From the NCBI GenBank assembly GCA_026416125.1, contig JAOAFT010000010.1:19770-83769 (forward strand): 64,000 bases of DNA, in the 5' to 3' direction. The translations under genes and the position numbers were made by a program. The notes beneath the pieces are model-generated. The model saw only the letters and a list, made by a program, of their open reading frames with translations, searched no databases and was not told the origin of the DNA. The stretch is from Bacteroidota bacterium (GTDB taxonomy: Bacteria > Bacteroidota > Ignavibacteria > UBA10030). Below are positions 17,338 through 26,777 of this stretch, in pieces; the stretch's first letter is position 1; every line of letters begins with the position of its first letter.

Positions 17338-18015
17338 CTACCGCACTCCTTCAATCACTACTACAAATTCTCCCTTGTGGTTGAGTGTTGAAAGTTTTTT
17401 ATAAATCTGAGTGGCAGTACCGTAGTAAAATTTCTCCGAAGTCATTGTAAGATCGAATGCTACACATACTCTTCGTTCTTCCCCGTATACCTCTGCAATA
17501 TCCCGAAGTAATTGTACTAGTCGATACGGCGTATCCATCACAACAACTGCTCGTCTCTCTTTCTTTAATTCCTGAAGTTCACGTATACGTTCTTCACGCT
17601 TTGGCGAAAGAAATCCCTGGTACACGAAACGATCAATAACAAATCCAGAAGCAACAAGTGCAGGGAGCAACGACGACGCGCCGGGAATAGGAACAACACG
17701 GATTCCTTCGTTACTGGCGAGGCGTACAAGTTCAAATCCTGGATCAGCAAAAACGGGTGTTCCAGCATCCGAAATTAACGCAAGAGTCACTCCATTCTTT
17801 AAGGAATTGATAAGCACAGGTGTTATTTCCCGCTCATTGTGTTCATTGAGTTCTTCTATTTCTTTCTCGATACCGAAGTGTCGCAGTAAACGAATTCCTT
17901 CACGCCGTTCTTCGCATATGACACGATCAACTTCTTTCAAAATCCGAACAGCTCGAAGAGTCATATCGTCGTAGTTTCCAATCGGAGTAGCTACAAGGTA
18001 AAGAATTCCTGACAT
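17338..18015 (-). CDS. rsmI: 16S rRNA (cytidine1402-2'-O)-methyltransferase
   Basis: Starting from the ATG at 18015 (MSGILYLVATPIGNYDD) the protein has 225 residues, the usual RsmI length. The frame extends 35 codons further upstream, but that stretch overlaps the permease gene and is not conserved-looking. The SAM-dependent methyltransferase motifs SDAGTPVFADPG and VPIPGASSLLPALVASG are present. RsmI methylates the ribose of C1402 in the decoding centre of 16S rRNA. It converges with the reductase gene, with 19 bp between the two stops. Confidence 0.92.
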   Translation of the reverse strand: MSGILYLVATPIGNYDDMTLRAVRILKEVDRVICEERREGIRLLRHFGIEKEIEELNEHNEREITPVLINSLKNGVTLALISDAGTPVFADPGFELVRLASNEGIRVVPIPGASSLLPALVASGFVIDRFVYQGFLSPKREERIRELQELKKERRAVVVMDTPYRLVQLLRDIAEVYGEERRVCVAFDLTMTSEKFYYGTATQIYKKLSTLNHKGEFVVVIEGVR

Positions 18016-18025
18016 ATACAATAAA

Positions 18026-19315
18026 TTACATAGGGGTTCTATATTGAGGGAGTTTTCCCTTTCTGCGATCTTCCCAATCTTTAATAAAAAGAAGAATAAG
18101 AGCGGTAATGGGTATAGCAATAAGGAGTCCTACAAATCCCAAGAAGTACATAAAGACAAGCAACGAAAGAATAATAAGTAAGGGATGAAGGCCAACTTTA
18201 CTGCCGACAATTTTCGGTGAGAGAAGTGTAACCTCCATAATATGGAGGAAACCGATCGTCCCAACGGCAAATGCCAATTTCAACAGTATGGGAGGATCAC
18301 TGAATAACGCTGCCACTGCTGAAAGTATAAGGATGGCAACTAAACCAAAGTATGGAATAAGGTCAAAGACCCCAGCTAACAAACCTAAGAGCAGAGAATA
18401 TTTTATACCTATAATCGAGAAAAATACTGCAACAGCTATTGCCTGAAAAAGTGCAACAAGTAATACACCACGTAAGTAATGTCCTATGAGCTCATCAGCT
18501 TTCCCGAGAAAGTCAACCACACGATCTCTGGTATGTCGAGGAAACAATTTCTGAAATCGCTCACTAATTAGCGGAAAATCTGCTAAAAAGTAAAACGTTA
18601 GGAAAGGAATAATAATTATGTAAAAGATTTGTGTAATGAACGCACTAATGCTCGACATCAATGAACCTAATCCAGCAACTGCTGCTTTAACAATATCTTC
18701 AAAACGTGGTGTTAACTGCCGTTCAAATGTACTTCGAATTTCTTTCGCAGAAATACCGTATCGCTCTAAGATTCGTATAAAGTCGCTATTCCAGAGCATT
18801 TCTCTGTATTCATTTAACAGTTTTGCTACTGCTGCCAGCACTCCTTCCAATTGGGTTAAAGCAATTGGGACAACAAAAAAGATTACCAATGTTACAATCC
18901 CAATGAAAAGAAGAATGAGGATAAGCGAACTTATCCATCGGGCAACACCTACTCGTTGAAACCAATTTACAACTGGATTTAGCATGTATGCGAAAATGAA
19001 AGATATAATGAAAGGAGCAAGAATGTTCGCTATGGAATTGAGGAACCACAGTGAAAATAACACAATCGAGAGCCACATGATATTTCGAGCAAGAACATAG
19101 CGTCTTAACGGATAGAGCACGAAAACAATTGCTCCTAAAACAAGGAATGGTGAAAGTATTTCAGAAATGGTGTAGATAAGTACCAACAATAAGAGCACTG
19201 CACCAACGAGTTGAACAACTTCGATCCGACCAAGCATTGAAAATAATGAATCGAAGCGAATCTCACGCTCTGTACTACCAAGTTCTTTCTGCATTTTAAC
19301 TTGTTGTTTAGCCAT
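18026..19315 (-). CDS. AI-2E family (PerM-like) membrane transporter
   Basis: A 429-residue membrane protein with about eight hydrophobic segments. The pattern of the family is visible: paired segments at 35-70 and 75-120, a soluble loop (LEGVLAAVAKLLNEY ... LTPRFEDIVKAA), then FLTFYFLADFPLI and the conserved LGLLAGVFDLIPYFG and PKIVGSKVGLHPLLIILSLL. Members export AI-2 or act as Na+/H+ antiporters; the substrate cannot be read from sequence. The gene starts 2 bp after dut and is probably translated with it. Confidence 0.88.
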   Translation of the reverse strand: MAKQQVKMQKELGSTEREIRFDSLFSMLGRIEVVQLVGAVLLLLVLIYTISEILSPFLVLGAIVFVLYPLRRYVLARNIMWLSIVLFSLWFLNSIANILAPFIISFIFAYMLNPVVNWFQRVGVARWISSLILILLFIGIVTLVIFFVVPIALTQLEGVLAAVAKLLNEYREMLWNSDFIRILERYGISAKEIRSTFERQLTPRFEDIVKAAVAGLGSLMSSISAFITQIFYIIIIPFLTFYFLADFPLISERFQKLFPRHTRDRVVDFLGKADELIGHYLRGVLLVALFQAIAVAVFFSIIGIKYSLLLGLLAGVFDLIPYFGLVAILILSAVAALFSDPPILLKLAFAVGTIGFLHIMEVTLLSPKIVGSKVGLHPLLIILSLLVFMYFLGFVGLLIAIPITALILLFIKDWEDRRKGKLPQYRTPM

Positions 19316-19317
19316 TC

Positions 19318-19782
19318 CTACTTACTTAATGAAATTCCAGAGTGACCAAACCCACCCGTACCTCGGGTCGACTCTGTAAGCTCCTTCACTTCGTTCCATT
19401 CAACCCTACTGAACCTACTTACAACCATTTGAGCAATCCTATCCCCACGACGTATAGTGTACGGATTCTTCCCAAAATTTGTAAGAATAATTTTTACCTC
19501 ACCACGGTAATCGGAATCGATTGTCCCAGGCGAATTCAAAATACCAATCTGATGTTTTATTGCCAATCCGCTTCGTGGACGTATTTGTGCTTCGTATCCG
19601 ATTGGTAATTCAATCGCGAATCCTGTTGGAACAAGTACTGTTTCGCCAGGACCAATTGTTAACTCTGATTGGACCGCAGCACAAATATCCATTCCCGCTG
19701 AGCCCTCCGTGGCATAGAGCGGGAATGGTATATCATCGTCCTCAGGACGGAGTCGAATAATATTCACTTTTATGATTTCCAT
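19318..19782 (-). CDS. dut: dUTP diphosphatase
   Basis: A 154-residue trimeric-type dUTPase (dUTP to dUMP + PPi), protecting DNA from uracil. The five motifs are seen in order: SAGMDICAA, PRSGLA, GTIDSDYRGEV, RGDRIAQMVV and RGTGGFGHSG, the last being the flexible C-terminal lid. The length is typical. Its stop lies 2 bp ahead of the permease ATG. Confidence 0.95.
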   Translation of the reverse strand: MEIIKVNIIRLRPEDDDIPFPLYATEGSAGMDICAAVQSELTIGPGETVLVPTGFAIELPIGYEAQIRPRSGLAIKHQIGILNSPGTIDSDYRGEVKIILTNFGKNPYTIRRGDRIAQMVVSRFSRVEWNEVKELTESTRGTGGFGHSGISLSK

Positions 19783-19790
19783 CGGTATCT

Positions 19791-21089
19791 CTAGAAATTA
19801 TACACAAAACTTACCTTCGGTTCTATGCGACGTTGTGTTTTGTACACGCCAACTGGATTTCTTGTCCAAGTCCATTGGTATACTGTTGATACCACCATAA
19901 ACGGTATTGGTTTATAACCGATCTCAGCGTAGAGAAGTGAATTTTCATCCAACTTCAGTAGCTGTCCAATATTTTTTCTATCATATCCAGCACTAAGAAC
20001 GAACGATGGAATTACATCTGAAACATTGAACTCAGCATGAAAAATCCCTGCGTTTTTTATACCAAGTGTGGCTTGATAGCCACCAAGAATAGTGACGGTA
20101 TTTAACACTGAAATCAGCAATTCACCATAGTAACCATGACTCGAGCCAGTTGTTCGCAACTGTTCTGCTTTACTTGTAAATTGAAAAACTCCAGGTAAAG
20201 ATGGTGGGAGAACAGCATAACGTTCACGTTCATAGAGAGCATTAAAGTAGGATGGTATAAATTGAGCCCCAATGAATCTACGCTCATATTTTGCATTAAC
20301 AGCTAAAAGCCCTAAGCCTGAAAAATGGAAATCAATACCAAGAGTTGAACCACTCCCATAGTGAATTATTTTTGCGTAGTCAATGTAGAGTGTTGATTTC
20401 ATAACTCGATATGAAAGCAGCGGCAGCCCTAAATCGAATCCGAAGATCGACAACGCACCGCTATTCGTTGGATTTGAATAGGTCTTATTTGCATTATCGT
20501 TCCAATCACTAACAACTGAAGCTCCAATTTCAAAATTATTGATGACAGGAATAGTTTCCAACGATGTAAACTTCAATGGTTTGATATAGCCCCGTATCCC
20601 AACAATACCAGCGTGAGCAAAATCACTGATAACTGATTCGAACCCAAACTTATCGAAATTAACATCGAGTTCCATTCCAACTTTCCGCAAATCGTAACTC
20701 GCTGTATTTTTGTAGTTGTAAAGAATAAAACCATGGCCCAATTGGGCGTAATCCAACAAACCAACACGAATATAGAATGGATCACCTTTCTGAGCCCATC
20801 GGACATATCGAATTATACGCAGATATTCTCCGAAGTTCTTGTACTCTGCTCGCACTTTTCCATTCTTTGAAAAACGAAGGTTTAAGTCCAATCCACATCC
20901 AAAATGTCCAAAAGCAACCTCAGGAGTAACGTTCAGCAAATAATACATTTCTCCATCAACAAACGTAGCACCAATACCAACAGGTAATGATCCTAGAGAT
21001 GATTTTATTCCATCCTGATCCTGTGCTAAACAACTACCAGCTAGAAAATACCACCCAAGGAAAAGAGCTGTACATTTCTTTATGACCAT
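19791..21089 (-). CDS. outer-membrane beta-barrel protein of unknown function
   Basis: A 432-residue protein with a signal peptide (residues 1-22, ending SCLAQ) and TAGGAG before the ATG. The body alternates short amphipathic strands and Gly/Asn turns (GHFGCGLDLNLRF, GELLISVLNTVTILGGY, FHAEFNVSDVIPSFVLSAGY) and ends KVSFVYNF with a terminal Phe, the usual barrel-assembly signal. No specific family was recognised. It sits 8 bp upstream of dut and 19 bp downstream of spmB. Confidence 0.7.
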   Translation of the reverse strand: MVIKKCTALFLGWYFLAGSCLAQDQDGIKSSLGSLPVGIGATFVDGEMYYLLNVTPEVAFGHFGCGLDLNLRFSKNGKVRAEYKNFGEYLRIIRYVRWAQKGDPFYIRVGLLDYAQLGHGFILYNYKNTASYDLRKVGMELDVNFDKFGFESVISDFAHAGIVGIRGYIKPLKFTSLETIPVINNFEIGASVVSDWNDNANKTYSNPTNSGALSIFGFDLGLPLLSYRVMKSTLYIDYAKIIHYGSGSTLGIDFHFSGLGLLAVNAKYERRFIGAQFIPSYFNALYERERYAVLPPSLPGVFQFTSKAEQLRTTGSSHGYYGELLISVLNTVTILGGYQATLGIKNAGIFHAEFNVSDVIPSFVLSAGYDRKNIGQLLKLDENSLLYAEIGYKPIPFMVVSTVYQWTWTRNPVGVYKTQRRIEPKVSFVYNF

Positions 21090-21108
21090 TGTCTGCTCCT
21101 ACAAGAGA

Positions 21109-21660
21109 TTAAAGAATACCAAAAAGTACTTTACAGATGATAAGAGCTCCAAGCATTCCACAAACATCGGCAATAATACCAACTGGTACTGCGTGCCTAG
21201 TTTTGCGTATGTTGACAGCACCAAAGTACACAGCTAGTACATAGAACGTTGTTTCTGAACTCCCATACATTGTTGATACTAACACCCCAATGAAAGAATC
21301 TGGTCCATGTGTTTTCATAATCTCAGACATCAACCCAAGTGATGCACTTCCAGACAGAGGCCTCATCAATACCATTGGAAGTGCTTCTGCAGGCATACCA
21401 ATAAGATTTGTGAGTGGCGATAGAACCATTACAAAAATATCCATTGCACCACTTGCTCGAAACATTCCGATTGCGAAAAGCATTGCCACAAGATAGGGAA
21501 TAATCCGCACGGCGGTTGTAAATCCTTCTTTGGCTCCTTCAACAAATACTTCGTACACATGTACTCTTTTCACAAGCGCCCACAAAATAAATAGAGCAAT
21601 CACAAGTGGAATTGCAATGATAGATAGTATAGTAATACTATTCTTCACGACCACGTCCAT
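21109..21660 (-). CDS. spmB: SpmB-like nucleoside-recognition (Gate) domain membrane protein
   Basis: The ATG at 21660 lies two bases past the spmA stop; a GTG at 21666 overlapping that stop is possible. The 183-residue protein has five or so membrane segments and the Gate-domain features RIIPYLVAMLFAIGMFRASGAMD, here seen as its parts, and MVLMRPLSGSASLGLMSEIM, also split, with ISTMYGSSETTFYVLAVYFG-like sequence (residues VSTMYGSSETTFYVL). SpmB acts with SpmA in spore core dehydration in Bacillus, but the pair is widespread in non-sporulating bacteria, where its role and substrate are unknown. Confidence 0.85.
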   Translation of the reverse strand: MDVVVKNSITILSIIAIPLVIALFILWALVKRVHVYEVFVEGAKEGFTTAVRIIPYLVAMLFAIGMFRASGAMDIFVMVLSPLTNLIGMPAEALPMVLMRPLSGSASLGLMSEIMKTHGPDSFIGVLVSTMYGSSETTFYVLAVYFGAVNIRKTRHAVPVGIIADVCGMLGALIICKVLFGIL

Positions 21661-21662
21661 AT

Positions 21663-22646
21663 TCACTTCTCTTTTTCATTATTCGTTATCTCATTGTTGT
21701 ATCGTGAAAATCGTTGAAGCACTTTTGACGCCGTAACACCTGCAATGGTAGCACATAATGCTCCTATTATTGAAGTACCAATGATGATTCCAGGATTTGA
21801 TGACCCTGCAGCAGCTCGTACAGCAATTGCCGTAGCTGGAATAAGCACAAGTCCTCCTGTATTAATAGCAAGGAACGTAATCATTGCATTCGTAGCTATT
21901 CCTTGTTGTGGATTGAGCTTATTGAGCTCTTCCATTGCTTTCAACCCTAGTGGTGTCGCTGCATTACTTAGCCCAAGCATGTTAGCAGCGGTGTTCATAA
22001 GGATTGCGGCAATTGCAGGATGATCTGAGGGAATATCTGGGAACAGCTTTCGGGTGAGAGGTTTAAGAATCTTTGCAATAAACGTTAAGAGTCCAGCTAC
22101 TTCAGCGATTTTCATCAAACCAAGCCAGAGAGCCATTACCCCAATGAGTCCCAATGCGATTTCAACTGCCGTTACCACAAAATCAATAGCAGCTTGCGTT
22201 ACACTTCGCATTTTGACGAAGTGCGTCGGTTCAAAACAAAGAACAGCATGAGCCTCTCGATGAGTACCTACGAAGCGCACTCTGGATATCACACCAAGTA
22301 AACTCCCTTTCACGGGTGAATATTTTGCCATGGTCAACCATGGCTGTGGTGCTTGTTCTGGGAGAAAAAGCTGAAAGGTCCCATTGCCAACTGAATCTAC
22401 TGTGCATTGAATTGGAATATCCATATTATGCGCTAACACATTTTTTCCATAATGAGCGTTGTAGTATTCAGCAGTAACGTGAGCAATACCCCTAAAACGG
22501 CCACTCGATGATTGATCAGTGAGCGATATTGTTACTGAGAACTCTTTCCCATTACGATACGTATCGAATACCTCGTCATAAAGATCGTACCCGATAGCCA
22601 CAACCAGCGATACAAGAACTAAAAAAGTCCAGATGTAATTGAGCAT
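21663..22646 (-). CDS. spmA: SpmA-like nucleoside-recognition (Gate) domain membrane protein
   Basis: A 327-residue protein. Residues 5-25 are an anchor, about 35-135 look extracytoplasmic (strand-rich, with FSVTISLTDQSSSGRFRGI), and 140-320 form the SpmA Gate domain: GVMALWLGLMKIAEVAGL, ILMNTAANMLGLSNAATPLG, KAMEELNKLNP, FLAINTGGLVLIPATAIAV. SpmA is usually about 200 residues, so the inserted N-terminal soluble region is an addition. It is followed directly by spmB. A CAGACA-N17-TATAAT promoter lies upstream. Confidence 0.85.
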   Translation of the reverse strand: MLNYIWTFLVLVSLVVAIGYDLYDEVFDTYRNGKEFSVTISLTDQSSSGRFRGIAHVTAEYYNAHYGKNVLAHNMDIPIQCTVDSVGNGTFQLFLPEQAPQPWLTMAKYSPVKGSLLGVISRVRFVGTHREAHAVLCFEPTHFVKMRSVTQAAIDFVVTAVEIALGLIGVMALWLGLMKIAEVAGLLTFIAKILKPLTRKLFPDIPSDHPAIAAILMNTAANMLGLSNAATPLGLKAMEELNKLNPQQGIATNAMITFLAINTGGLVLIPATAIAVRAAAGSSNPGIIIGTSIIGALCATIAGVTASKVLQRFSRYNNEITNNEKEK

Positions 22647-22684
22647 AGATTCAAGAATTGATACTTACTATATCACTCGATTCA

Positions 22685-22713
22685 ATTATAAGTAATTTTT
22701 GGGAAAATGTCTG
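22685..22713 (-). promoter_or_regulatory. putative promoter of spmA
   Basis: Minus strand CAGACA, 17 bp, TATAAT, between the tRNA-Ser 3' end and the spmA ATG. The -10 box is perfect and the -35 box matches the consensus at four of six positions. Confidence 0.45.
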
Positions 22714-22744
22714 TGGGTATAAAAAGAGTTTGGTGCGACAGTAG

Positions 22745-22828
22745 CGGAGAGCGAGGGACTCGAACCCCCAAGGCCTTTTGGGCCGCCGGTTTTCAAGACC
22801 GGTGCATTAGCCATTCTGCCAGCTCTCC
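22745..22828 (-). tRNA. tRNA-Ser (anticodon TGA)
   Basis: An 84-base class II tRNA. Acceptor stem GGAGAGC/GCTCTCC, anticodon arm ACCGGTCTTGAAAACCGG with TGA in the loop, a long variable arm (GGCCCAAAAGGCC) as expected for serine, and a T arm GGGGGTTCGAGTCCCTC, in which GGGTTCGAGTCCC is the clear core. The discriminator is G. CCA is not encoded. It reads UCN serine codons. Confidence 0.95.
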
Positions 22829-22838
22829 GTTTTCTAGT

Positions 22839-22867
22839 AAAATATAAAAACTTATAATACTATTCAA
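22839..22867 (-). promoter_or_regulatory. possible tRNA-Ser promoter
   Basis: Minus strand TTGAAT, 17 bp, TATTTT, ending 10 bases before the tRNA 5' end. The spacing suits a very short leader. The match is moderate. Confidence 0.35.
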
Positions 22868-23090
22868 CTATTTCACTTTGTCTACTCACTTGGGTGAGGA
22901 ATAAGGTTAGGCTCGAGTTCTTCTCAACGCACTGCCTGTTTCACTATACTCCGCTGGCAAACCGTTGAAACAAGAAATTTTGAACTGGAAGTTACTTTTC
23001 TGATGAATACCGTTAAAAGCAATCAACTTAAGTCTGAACATGTAACTCCTATGTTCTGTAGATTAAACGTACTACAGAATGTAGTGTTTC
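22868..23090. other. intergenic stretch with an inverted repeat (23054-23079)
   Basis: No gene is seen between tRNA-Ser and the TPR gene (about 300 bases). It holds a perfect 8-bp inverted repeat, TTCTGTAG at 23054-23061 and CTACAGAA at 23072-23079, with a 10-base spacer. A second small hairpin GTTTC-TTGC-GAAAC lies at 23086-23099, over the -35 box of the putative TPR-gene promoter. The spacing of the first repeat, just upstream of the promoter, would suit an operator. Confidence 0.4.
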
Positions 23091-23119
23091 TTGCGAAACG
23101 AACAATTATTGGGTACATT
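23091..23119 (+). promoter_or_regulatory. possible promoter of the TPR gene, giving a near-leaderless transcript
   Basis: TTGCGA, 17 bp, TACATT. A start seven bases later falls at about 23126, two bases before the ATG at 23128. No Shine-Dalgarno sequence precedes that ATG. Both hexamers match the consensus only moderately. Confidence 0.35.
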
Positions 23120-23127
23120 TTCTATTG

Positions 23128-26100
23128 ATGAAAAAATGTTGCTTTTTCATACTCATTCTTGTTCCTTCAATCCTTGCTGGACAGGATACGAAGGAAAACT
23201 CAGATTTTAAACTCGCAGTAAGTCTTTACAACGATAAACTGTACGATCTTGCATACGAACAATTCCAACGGTTTATCAAACAATACCCAACCACTCAGCA
23301 AGGTATCGAAGCGCAATTCTACCTTGGGTTAACACAGATGAAATTAAAGAAGTATGATGAAGCAAAAAACACTTTCCAAAACTTTGCCCTATTCTATACC
23401 GAGCACCCAAAAGCACCAGAAGCCTGGTTGAACGTTGCAGAATGTTACTACAATAGTGGAAGGCTTCAGGAAGCTGCTCTTGCATATGAACGAGTTAAAA
23501 CTTTCCATCCGCACAGTAAGCATGCACCTGTTGCTTTGTATCGAGCTTCTGAGCTCTACCAAACACTCTCGGATACTGAAAATTATCGTCGTACACTAAC
23601 GACTCTAACTCGTGAATACACAACGCCGGAAACCCTTCCAGCCCGATTAAAACTTGCTGAGTTACTCATTCATGACAAGTACTTCAACGAAGCAATTCAA
23701 GAGTGCCGTACTGTCTTTTCTGCAACGAATGAACAATCACTAAAAGCGCAAGCACTCTTAACCTTGAGTAAGGCCTTCAGTGCTCTTGGTAATTTACCTG
23801 AAACCTACTCCGCTCTCTCAGAAATTACCACAAAGTACACACTAACAGATGCATACAATGAAGCTCTCGTTGAACTTGGTACATTTCACGAATCATACGG
23901 TAACGTTGATGGAGCAAGAACCCAATGGAAAAAAATCTTGGAGATACCGCAAGTCCCTCAATTACTCAAGCAACGTGCAGCTCTTGAACTTGCTTATTCA
24001 CACATCCGCACTCAAGATTACAGGAATGCGCTCATCTATTTTTCTAAAGCAGCTGAAATTCCTGGCAAGTGGCGCCAACAAGCTCTTTTCTTCAATGGCC
24101 TGGTAGCTGAACTCATTGGCGATACAATCACAGCTATCCAATGCTACAGCCGACTCTACAACGATACAACAACCTCAACGACAATGAATATTGCACTCGT
24201 GGCGGGATACAAATTCGCTCGTTTTACAAAACAATACTCAGAAGCACTCCGCATTCTCCAACTTCTCCAAACACATTATCCTTCAGATCACTTAACAATT
24301 CAATTAAGTCTTGAAGGAGCACAACTTGCACTCAATGAATTACGAACTCCTTACACTACTATCGACTTTTGTGATTGGATACTACGAACAAAACCACATT
24401 CTTTTCTTGCTGATGAAGCACTCTACACACTCGGCCTTGCTCAACAAATGCTCAGGCACTACGATGCTGCACTAGCAACTTTCGATAAAATTCTTATAGA
24501 ATACCCGGCAAGTGAACTTAGTGAGCGTGCTGCATATCAAAAATGGTACATTGAAACTTTTGAATATGAAAAGAAAACATCTGGAATAGAAAAATTAGCA
24601 GCACTTGTTGGAGATGTAATCACTCAAAGACCACAAGGTGAACTTGCATTTCGACTCGGTGAAATTTACTTTGATGATTTAAAGGACTACCTACGTGCTG
24701 CACATCAATTCACACACACTCTCTCCTTGAGTTTGCCCGATACACTTAAACAACGAACACTTTTTATGGTAGCACGTTCATATGAACTCCAAGCATTGAA
24801 AGAGGGGGTTACGTCGAAAAAAGGGTTGCAGTATATACAAAAGGCCATTCTTTTCTACGACTCCCTGCTTTATTCATACCCATCCTCACCATATGCACCA
24901 CAAGCTAGGATAGCATCGTTCACTTACAAGGTAGAACAAGCAAAAAGTACTCCTGAATTAGTAAATATAGCTCGCTCTCTCGATCAACTCTCTTCAACAG
25001 ATGGTATTGATGATATACTTCTTCGAATTGGAACTGCGTATGTAAAGAATCAAAATTTTGAAAACGCAATGAGTACGTTTAAACTCATTTGCCAGCAATA
25101 TCCCTTATCTCCACATTACCCAACAGCGCTTTACCAATTAGGAGTAACTCTCCTGAGCCTTGGGAAAAAAGATTCTGCTGCACTTATTTTTGCGAAGTAC
25201 GTTGAACAATTTCCGAATCACCCATACAGTGCCAAAACTCTTCGCTCCCTTATTCAGTACTACCTTGATGGAATGAAGCTTGAAAACGCTCGTAATGCTA
25301 TCACAAAATTACGAGAACGTTACTCATACACTACTTCGTTATTTGAATTACAACTTTTAGATGCTCAAACAAATATCCGTGCCCGTGAGTTCTCTCGTGC
25401 ACTTCGCCTCTATACAATGATAAGGGACACGATACTCACCTCCCCATACACATTGCTTCGCTACAGAACAGAGCTGCTCGAGTCGCTCTACGGAATCGCA
25501 GTATGTTATGACTCTCTCAAAAAAACGATTGAAGCACACCGGGCATACTCACAATACGTTACATACGATACACACTCAGATCGAACAGCTCGCATCTTCT
25601 TAACCCTATCTGTACTTGCACGGAATTCACGCGATGTTGAGAGAGCAACCTTTTACTTAAAACAAAGTGCATCAATCAGTTCAAAATCTACTGGACAACA
25701 ATCAAATATTGCCTACGAAACAGCACAACTCCTTTTTAATGCCGGAAAGTACGATGAAGCGCTCACAAATTACCTTGAAGCCCAGAAACAAAATACTAAT
25801 GACAGTTTGAGAACTATCATTGATGGTGCCATTGTCTGCAGTCTCTTCCGACTCGATAAACTTGATGAGGCTAATAAACGTGCTGGAGAATTCCAAAAGA
25901 ACTATCCAAAACAAGAACAGTTCTTTGCACAATTTGAATTTGAACGAGGCTCATACTTCATGCGCAAAGAAAAATACCCCGTTGCTTTCCAATACTTCGA
26001 GAATGTTACAAAGAAATATTCGAAAACATCAGTCGTTCCAGAAGCTTTGTATTGGAAAGCACGAATTTATGAAGCCGATGGGAAACTCCAACAAGCAGTT

Positions 26101-26769
26101 GCTCTCTACGATTCCATTGTACAATTATACCCAAAGAGTTCAATCGTTCCAAAAACTCGTTTGAGTTTAGGGAATGCATACTATGCAATGGAACAGTGGG
26201 AACAAGCAGCCCAGCATTACCGTACTATCCTCAATACCGAAGACCAATTCTCAGACCTCATTCCACTTGCAATGAGCAACTTAATTCTTACATACAAACA
26301 AATGGAAATGTACGATGCCGCACTTGAGCTTACGCGAAAGTACATAGAAACCTATCCAACTGATCCTGGTATAATCGATAAGAAAATCGATATCGGTTTA
26401 CTATACCAAAAGCTCGGGTATTACCAACAAGCAATATTTCACTTCCAGAGTCTTATTGTTCCCGGAAACAACGATCTCGAAGCTGAGCTGCGATACTACA
26501 TAGGTGAATGTTATTACTTAAAAGGTGAGTATCAACAAGCTGTACTTGAATTCTTAAAGGTCCCATATCTGGTTTCAAAGATCGGAAAAGTAGATTGGAT
26601 TGCTACATCCTATTACATGGCCGGACAATCATATGAAAAACTTGGTAATCCAGAAAAAGCAATACAAATGTACAAGCAAATCGTCGACCGCAAAGAATCC
26701 GACTCACAATTCAAAATTGCTGCTCAGAAAGAAATTGAACGTGTAAAAACAATCATGGGAATTAAATAG
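23128..26769 (+). CDS. large periplasmic tetratricopeptide-repeat protein
   Basis: A 1213-residue protein starting at the ATG at 23128 (a TTG directly before it is less likely). Residues 1-18 are a signal peptide (FILILVPSILAGQ). The remainder is built almost wholly of TPR units of the YbgF/BamD/outer-membrane-assembly type: A-x-EQFQRFIKQYP, LNVAECYYNSGRLQEAA, LYQLGVTLLSLGKKDSAA, ALYWKARIYEADGKLQQAV, YYIGECYYLKGEYQQAV, YYMAGQSYEKLGNPEKAI. Such solenoids act as periplasmic scaffolds; the partner is unknown. The gene following it starts only 8 bp downstream and is also unknown, and obgE follows that, so the first two may work together. Confidence 0.8.
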   Translation: MKKCCFFILILVPSILAGQDTKENSDFKLAVSLYNDKLYDLAYEQFQRFIKQYPTTQQGIEAQFYLGLTQMKLKKYDEAKNTFQNFALFYTEHPKAPEAWLNVAECYYNSGRLQEAALAYERVKTFHPHSKHAPVALYRASELYQTLSDTENYRRTLTTLTREYTTPETLPARLKLAELLIHDKYFNEAIQECRTVFSATNEQSLKAQALLTLSKAFSALGNLPETYSALSEITTKYTLTDAYNEALVELGTFHESYGNVDGARTQWKKILEIPQVPQLLKQRAALELAYSHIRTQDYRNALIYFSKAAEIPGKWRQQALFFNGLVAELIGDTITAIQCYSRLYNDTTTSTTMNIALVAGYKFARFTKQYSEALRILQLLQTHYPSDHLTIQLSLEGAQLALNELRTPYTTIDFCDWILRTKPHSFLADEALYTLGLAQQMLRHYDAALATFDKILIEYPASELSERAAYQKWYIETFEYEKKTSGIEKLAALVGDVITQRPQGELAFRLGEIYFDDLKDYLRAAHQFTHTLSLSLPDTLKQRTLFMVARSYELQALKEGVTSKKGLQYIQKAILFYDSLLYSYPSSPYAPQARIASFTYKVEQAKSTPELVNIARSLDQLSSTDGIDDILLRIGTAYVKNQNFENAMSTFKLICQQYPLSPHYPTALYQLGVTLLSLGKKDSAALIFAKYVEQFPNHPYSAKTLRSLIQYYLDGMKLENARNAITKLRERYSYTTSLFELQLLDAQTNIRAREFSRALRLYTMIRDTILTSPYTLLRYRTELLESLYGIAVCYDSLKKTIEAHRAYSQYVTYDTHSDRTARIFLTLSVLARNSRDVERATFYLKQSASISSKSTGQQSNIAYETAQLLFNAGKYDEALTNYLEAQKQNTNDSLRTIIDGAIVCSLFRLDKLDEANKRAGEFQKNYPKQEQFFAQFEFERGSYFMRKEKYPVAFQYFENVTKKYSKTSVVPEALYWKARIYEADGKLQQAVALYDSIVQLYPKSSIVPKTRLSLGNAYYAMEQWEQAAQHYRTILNTEDQFSDLIPLAMSNLILTYKQMEMYDAALELTRKYIETYPTDPGIIDKKIDIGLLYQKLGYYQQAIFHFQSLIVPGNNDLEAELRYYIGECYYLKGEYQQAVLEFLKVPYLVSKIGKVDWIATSYYMAGQSYEKLGNPEKAIQMYKQIVDRKESDSQFKIAAQKEIERVKTIMGIK

Positions 26770-26777
26770 GTTCAAGC

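Noticed and set aside
17738..18120. rsmI starting at 18120, overlapping the permease gene by 95 bp
   Set aside because: RsmI begins at the MSGILYLVATPIGN segment (18015); the 35-codon extension has no family support.
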